Origin: JAJRXG01 sp038523965
GTDB taxonomy: Bacteria > Bacteroidota > Bacteroidia > Chitinophagales > Saprospiraceae
Reading direction: 5' to 3'
Length of the DNA stretch: 10,126 nt
Assembly (NCBI GenBank): GCA_038523965.1
Contig: JBCBIX010000103.1
Location: 1-10,126, forward strand
Shown one piece after another: positions 7,680 through 10,126 of the stretch (the first letter of the stretch is position 1; the number at the start of each line of letters is the position of its first letter). The notes under the pieces are model-generated. The model saw only the letters and a list, made by a program, of their open reading frames with translations, made no database searches and was not told where the DNA came from. The position numbers and the translations under genes are program-made.

Positions 7680-8822
7680 CTACTCTGGCCTCTGATACCA
7701 ATGGCGGAGCACATCAATTGCTCCAGTCCGCTGTGGCGTGAAGTAGATGTCTCTGGGTTTGTACGTGCGACCTCGCTTCTTGGCCCAATTGCGACGTCGT
7801 TCTTCTTGTGCTTGCCAGTAGATCTCAGGGTCTTCGTACCGGTGTGTTGTGTGAAACCACTTCCAGATAAATATCCCAGCCAGCCATGGTTCGTCCCATA
7901 ACGCATTAAACATACCTTCATAGCACTCGATCTGTGTGTTCTCTGAACGCTCGATACGATCATCCATTTGCTGTGGCCATGTCCATGGTTCGCGAGCGGC
8001 ATCGGCCGTGTTTTTGTAGCCAATCTCGGTGAAAATAACTGGCTTACCATAGCTCTTAGACAGTTCGGATAGAGTTCGAATGGGCTTCTTCCACCCTTTT
8101 TCGATATCATGTCGAGTGGGGAGGGTCTTCCGCGTGAGTGGATAATAGGCCTGGACACCTATGTAGTCCAGCTCATCCCAAAAAGCAACATCTATAACCT
8201 CCTCGTACCAGTTCGCCGCATATGTTAACTCCCCAGAATAAACCGCTTTGATCTGTCGAATCATCTGTCGCCATTCTTCAGGATGAGTCTTTGTGGTCTG
8301 ATGCAACTCGGTCCCTATACAGAGCAACTCGATTCCCAACTCCTCTGCTAAGACAGCGTAATGCATCATCCAGTCACCATAACTTTCGAACCACGCCTGC
8401 CACTCTGCTTCACTATTCATAGCGATGTCAGGTCTCCATTTTCCATCATCAGAGCGCAGCCAGATGTGTGGTTTGAGTATCGTCTTGACGCCCTGAGCAC
8501 TGGCTAATTTTGTTGTGTGTCTGAGGCCCCGATCAGCCTCTCCCCACCAAGCTCGCTCAAAACCTCCTACGACTACAGGTGAATCGATTCCCTTCATCCA
8601 ACCGAATGGTGTCTGGCTAATCCAGTCAACACCAATCTCTTTGACTTGACTTATGTTATGTGCTGCTATCGAGTCACCTCCTACCCAGCAGACGCCCTTC
8701 ATTTTAGGAGATACCTCGATCGGATCACTTATATGGCTTGTCTGAAGCAAGTGGGTAAAAACCACATAAACGATGATCAAACCAAAAATGGATGCAGTTA
8801 AGGCAAGCCAAGGATGATTCAT
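7680..8822 (-). CDS. GH113-like glycoside hydrolase, membrane anchored
   Basis: A 380-residue protein with one N-terminal transmembrane or uncleaved signal helix (about 6-26, LALTASIFGLIIVYVVF) followed by a TIM-barrel glycosidase like family GH113, whose known members are beta-1,4-mannanases. The barrel opens MKGVCWVGG (41-49). CIGTEL (168-173) holds the likely acid/base Glu172, LDYIGVQAYYPL (218-229) is a typical late strand, and FTEIGY (264-269) holds the likely nucleophile Glu266. Both glutamates are present, so hydrolysis is plausible; the substrate is inferred only from the family. The catalytic domain should face the periplasm. The frame is open up to a TTG at 8933, inside the upstream methyltransferase gene and preceded by a purine-rich GGAGG, but that start would add 37 residues ahead of the membrane helix, so the ATG at 8822 is preferred. 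It lies 62 bp after the methyltransferase stop on the same strand, a probable operon. Confidence 0.82.
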   Translation of the reverse strand: MNHPWLALTASIFGLIIVYVVFTHLLQTSHISDPIEVSPKMKGVCWVGGDSIAAHNISQVKEIGVDWISQTPFGWMKGIDSPVVVGGFERAWWGEADRGLRHTTKLASAQGVKTILKPHIWLRSDDGKWRPDIAMNSEAEWQAWFESYGDWMMHYAVLAEELGIELLCIGTELHQTTKTHPEEWRQMIRQIKAVYSGELTYAANWYEEVIDVAFWDELDYIGVQAYYPLTRKTLPTRHDIEKGWKKPIRTLSELSKSYGKPVIFTEIGYKNTADAAREPWTWPQQMDDRIERSENTQIECYEGMFNALWDEPWLAGIFIWKWFHTTHRYEDPEIYWQAQEERRRNWAKKRGRTYKPRDIYFTPQRTGAIDVLRHWYQRPE

Positions 8823-8884
8823 AAAGGCAAAAAAGAATGTTCTTACTACAAAGAAACGCTCCTGTGGGATAGAATATGGTCTGC

Positions 8885-9691
8885 TTATGATTCGGACGAC
8901 TTCACAGCCACTCCTTTGAAAAATGTATAACAAAAGGTTCCACCTCCCTGTGCTGTTCGTTCCAGATCACAGATTCCAGCAAGGAAGTCATCCTTTGAAA
9001 TGAGTCCATTGGCTATGGCTTCATTTTGGATACCTCTCATCATAGCTGTAAATGTGTTTAAGGTAAATCCCTCGACTAAGTGGGGTTTAGAATCATCTAC
9101 ATACACCTGACGAGGAGAGGATGTAATTTCCTCAAAACCAGTCTGCTGAAGTAATGGATACAATTGTCGACCAATATTTGCGTCTCCACCTTTGGACTGT
9201 TGCAACTTGACTTGTGCTTCTACTACTGATCGGGCTTTCTCGCTATCTGGGTAGAAAAAGGTCGATCCGTGATCCCCCTCTGTAATGGTTATAGTGCCTC
9301 CTGGCTTAAGCACCCGCTTCGCCTCTTGTAACGCGGCAATTGGAGACCGGAGATGTTCTAACACAAAAGAACAGAAGATATGATTAAAGGTATGGTCAGG
9401 AGCATCGATCGGGTGTAAGTCTTCCTTTTTAAAGGACACATTTGTTAAACCCAATTCATGAATTAGATCTTGAGAAATCTTTAGAGATTGGTGCGAGATA
9501 TCTATTGACACAAAATTACAATTCGGATTTTGAGTTGCTATGATCTGTGTTTGTGCTCCGACACCGCATCCAGCCTCTAATATCGTGGAGCCATCTTCCC
9601 ATTTAGAATCCCAATGCAGAATCTCGGTTATGGAATTGGCCTGATCATAGAGGCGCCTGGTTTCGTCAGAGGAGTAGCCATGAATATATTC
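8885..9691 (-). CDS. Class I SAM-dependent methyltransferase lacking its own standard start codon
   Basis: The frame encodes 268 residues of a class I (Rossmann fold) methyltransferase. It opens EYIHGYSSDETRRLYDQA, the usual N-terminal helix of a family of about 270 residues, then LEAGCGVGAQT (38-48, motif I, SAM binding), the acidic strand end VSIDIS (61-66), IFCSFVLEHLRSP, RVLKPGGTITITEG and a C-terminal substrate lid. The target is unknown; proteins of this kind methylate small molecules or lipids. No ATG, GTG or TTG occurs in frame before motif I. The first, GTG at 9511, would remove motif I and give a dead protein. The codon just before the first Glu is TAA (9692-9694), the stop of the LysR-type domain gene, which is in the same frame. 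The protein is therefore made by readthrough, from a rare start such as ATT at 9685, or not at all if the stop is a mutation or sequencing error. The glycosidase gene follows 62 bp downstream. Confidence 0.78.
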   Translation of the reverse strand, partial: EYIHGYSSDETRRLYDQANSITEILHWDSKWEDGSTILEAGCGVGAQTQIIATQNPNCNFVSIDISHQSLKISQDLIHELGLTNVSFKKEDLHPIDAPDHTFNHIFCSFVLEHLRSPIAALQEAKRVLKPGGTITITEGDHGSTFFYPDSEKARSVVEAQVKLQQSKGGDANIGRQLYPLLQQTGFEEITSSPRQVYVDDSKPHLVEGFTLNTFTAMMRGIQNEAIANGLISKDDFLAGICDLERTAQGGGTFCYTFFKGVAVKSSES

Positions 9692-9967
9692 TTAAAAGAT
9701 ACGATGCCTGTGCTCTTCAACTTGATCCTCCAAGTGATCAATCTTAGCCAAAACTTCTTTAGAAAGTTTACAAAACTCTTCGCCAAACTGGGTAAAGGTC
9801 AATTCATTATGATTCCTATAAAAGATGGACGAGCCTACATAACCCTCGAGCTGCTTTAATTGATGACTTAGCGCAGATTGAGTCAAATGAAGTTCAATAG
9901 CTGCTTTTTTCATCGAACCCAATCGATTAATAGCATCGATCAGCTTCAGGTGTCTAATTTCTACCAT
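9692..9967 (-). CDS. LysR-type DNA-binding domain protein, 91 residues, no ligand domain
   Basis: The product is only the DNA-binding part of a LysR-type transcription regulator: EIRHLKLIDAINRLGSMKKA, then HLTQSALSHQLKQLEG (the recognition helix of the winged helix-turn-helix), then the wing SSIFYRNHNELTFTQFGEEF. The rest (KLSKEVLAKIDHLEDQVEEH) is the linker helix by which LysR proteins dimerise. Full-length members run to about 300 residues with a periplasmic-binding-protein-like ligand domain, absent here. Instead, directly after the TAA and in the same frame, comes a complete methyltransferase. Seen as one frame, 8885-9967 would encode a 360-residue regulator-methyltransferase with one internal stop. 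The ATG at 9967 is preferred over a TTG three codons earlier because LysR proteins begin just before EIRHL. There is no clear Shine-Dalgarno site. If made alone, it could bind DNA as a dimer without a ligand sensor. Confidence 0.75.
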   Translation of the reverse strand: MVEIRHLKLIDAINRLGSMKKAAIELHLTQSALSHQLKQLEGYVGSSIFYRNHNELTFTQFGEEFCKLSKEVLAKIDHLEDQVEEHRHRIF

Positions 9968-9987
9968 AAAGCCCAATTATTCGCACT

Positions 9988-9995
9988 CAAAACTA
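9988..9995 (-). promoter_or_regulatory. Possible -7 promoter box for the LysR-type/methyltransferase genes
   Basis: On the minus strand the bases read TAGTTTTG, an exact match to the Bacteroidota -7 consensus TAnnTTTG, 20 bp before the ATG at 9967. A -33 TTG at the usual 17-19 bp is not present; the nearest TTTG is 11 bp upstream. A transcript from here would have a leader of about 15 bases. Such an 8-mer with four fixed T/G and two fixed TA positions is easily met by chance in AT-rich DNA. Confidence 0.2.
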
Positions 9996-10124
9996 AATCG
10001 ACACTTCAAAAATTATCAGCGTTAGACATGAAAAGAAGTAATCGATGATATTACCTAAGCTAAACAATGGATGACCAACTTTAGTAGAACCATCACATAA
10101 CGCAATAGCTAATTCCCCTTTCCT
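9993..10124 (-). CDS. Possible 3' end of an unidentified gene at the window edge
   Basis: One minus-strand frame is open from the window end for 43 codons and ends in TAG 25 bp before the LysR-type ATG. The translation begins RKGELAIALCDGSTKVGHPL and goes on through a hydrophobic stretch (IIDYFFSCLTLIIFEVSI). The first half looks protein-like, but the tail is poor in charged residues and an open run of this length is not rare by chance. I do not recognise it. If it is real, the LysR-type gene would be preceded by another gene on the same strand; if not, this stretch is simply the promoter region of the LysR-type gene. Confidence 0.2.
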   Translation of the reverse strand, partial: RKGELAIALCDGSTKVGHPLFSLGNIIDYFFSCLTLIIFEVSI

Positions 10125-10126
10125 TT

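Noticed and set aside
7655..8158. A 167-codon open frame on the minus strand.
   Set aside because: It lies fully over the glycosidase gene (and the mnmA end) in another frame and has no domain-like sequence, being rich in Arg, Ser and Pro.
8885..9511. A 208-residue methyltransferase starting at GTG 9511.
   Set aside because: It would begin after the SAM-binding motif LEAGCGVGAQT and lack the N-terminal helix, both of which are intact in the same frame upstream.
9614..9859. An 81-codon plus-strand open frame.
   Set aside because: It is antisense to both the LysR-type domain and the methyltransferase N-terminus, whose motifs are clear; its own translation shows none.
1..10126. A changed genetic code or stop recoding to explain the in-frame TGA at 3-5 and TAA at 9692-9694.
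   Set aside because: TAA, TAG and TGA all end intact genes of normal length in this window, and the two cases use different stops, so local mutation or error is simpler.
1..10126. CRISPR array, tRNA, rRNA, insertion sequence or inverted terminal repeats.
   Set aside because: No regularly spaced repeats, no cloverleaf with conserved T-loop bases, no transposase-like protein and no matched terminal repeats were seen by eye; gaps between genes are all under 170 bp.

Overview
The window (about 46-47% G+C by eye) looks like ordinary chromosomal DNA of a member of the phylum Bacteroidota. The best evidence is the mnmA product at 6563-7660, which has the form of the enzyme typical of that phylum (Gly-Cys-Cys insert after the PP-loop, NPCILCN and SYEICFVPD motifs). 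The genes also lack obvious Shine-Dalgarno sites, which fits. A Saprospiria-like organism is a guess from resemblance only. TAA, TAG and TGA are all used as stops, so the code looks standard. No tRNA, rRNA, CRISPR array, insertion sequence or phage gene was seen.

Layout from left to right. (1) 6-488, plus strand: a GyrI-like effector-binding domain whose N-terminal part is cut off by a stop codon at the very edge of the window. (2) 490-2908, minus strand: a two-gene operon with a PLP-dependent group II amino acid decarboxylase followed 4 bp later by a family 2 glycosyltransferase that carries a C-terminal Rossmann-like domain. (3) 3074-4903, plus strand: a WS/DGAT wax ester/triacylglycerol synthase fused to a C-terminal SCP2 sterol carrier domain. 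(4) 4930-6432, minus strand: an M48 metalloprotease lipoprotein with a C-terminal LysM-like region. (5) 6563-7660, plus strand: mnmA, tRNA 2-thiouridylase. (6) 7680-9967, minus strand: a probable operon that reads LysR-type DNA-binding domain, SAM-dependent methyltransferase, membrane-anchored GH113-like glycoside hydrolase.

The most unusual place is the junction at 9692-9694. A 91-residue LysR-type DNA-binding domain plus linker helix ends in TAA, and the next codon, in the same frame and with no gap, begins a complete methyltransferase that has no ATG, GTG or TTG start before its SAM-binding motif. This looks like a regulator-methyltransferase fusion, in which the methyltransferase takes the place of the usual LysR ligand domain, split by one stop codon. 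The second point of note is the WS/DGAT-SCP2 fusion, which joins a lipid-making enzyme to a lipid-binding domain.

Genes alternate in strand. Three convergent pairs end 1, 26 and 19 bp apart with no visible hairpin terminator. Divergent promoters should lie in 2909-3073 and 6433-6562. The window looks like a set of unrelated housekeeping and lipid/cell-envelope genes, not one dedicated system.
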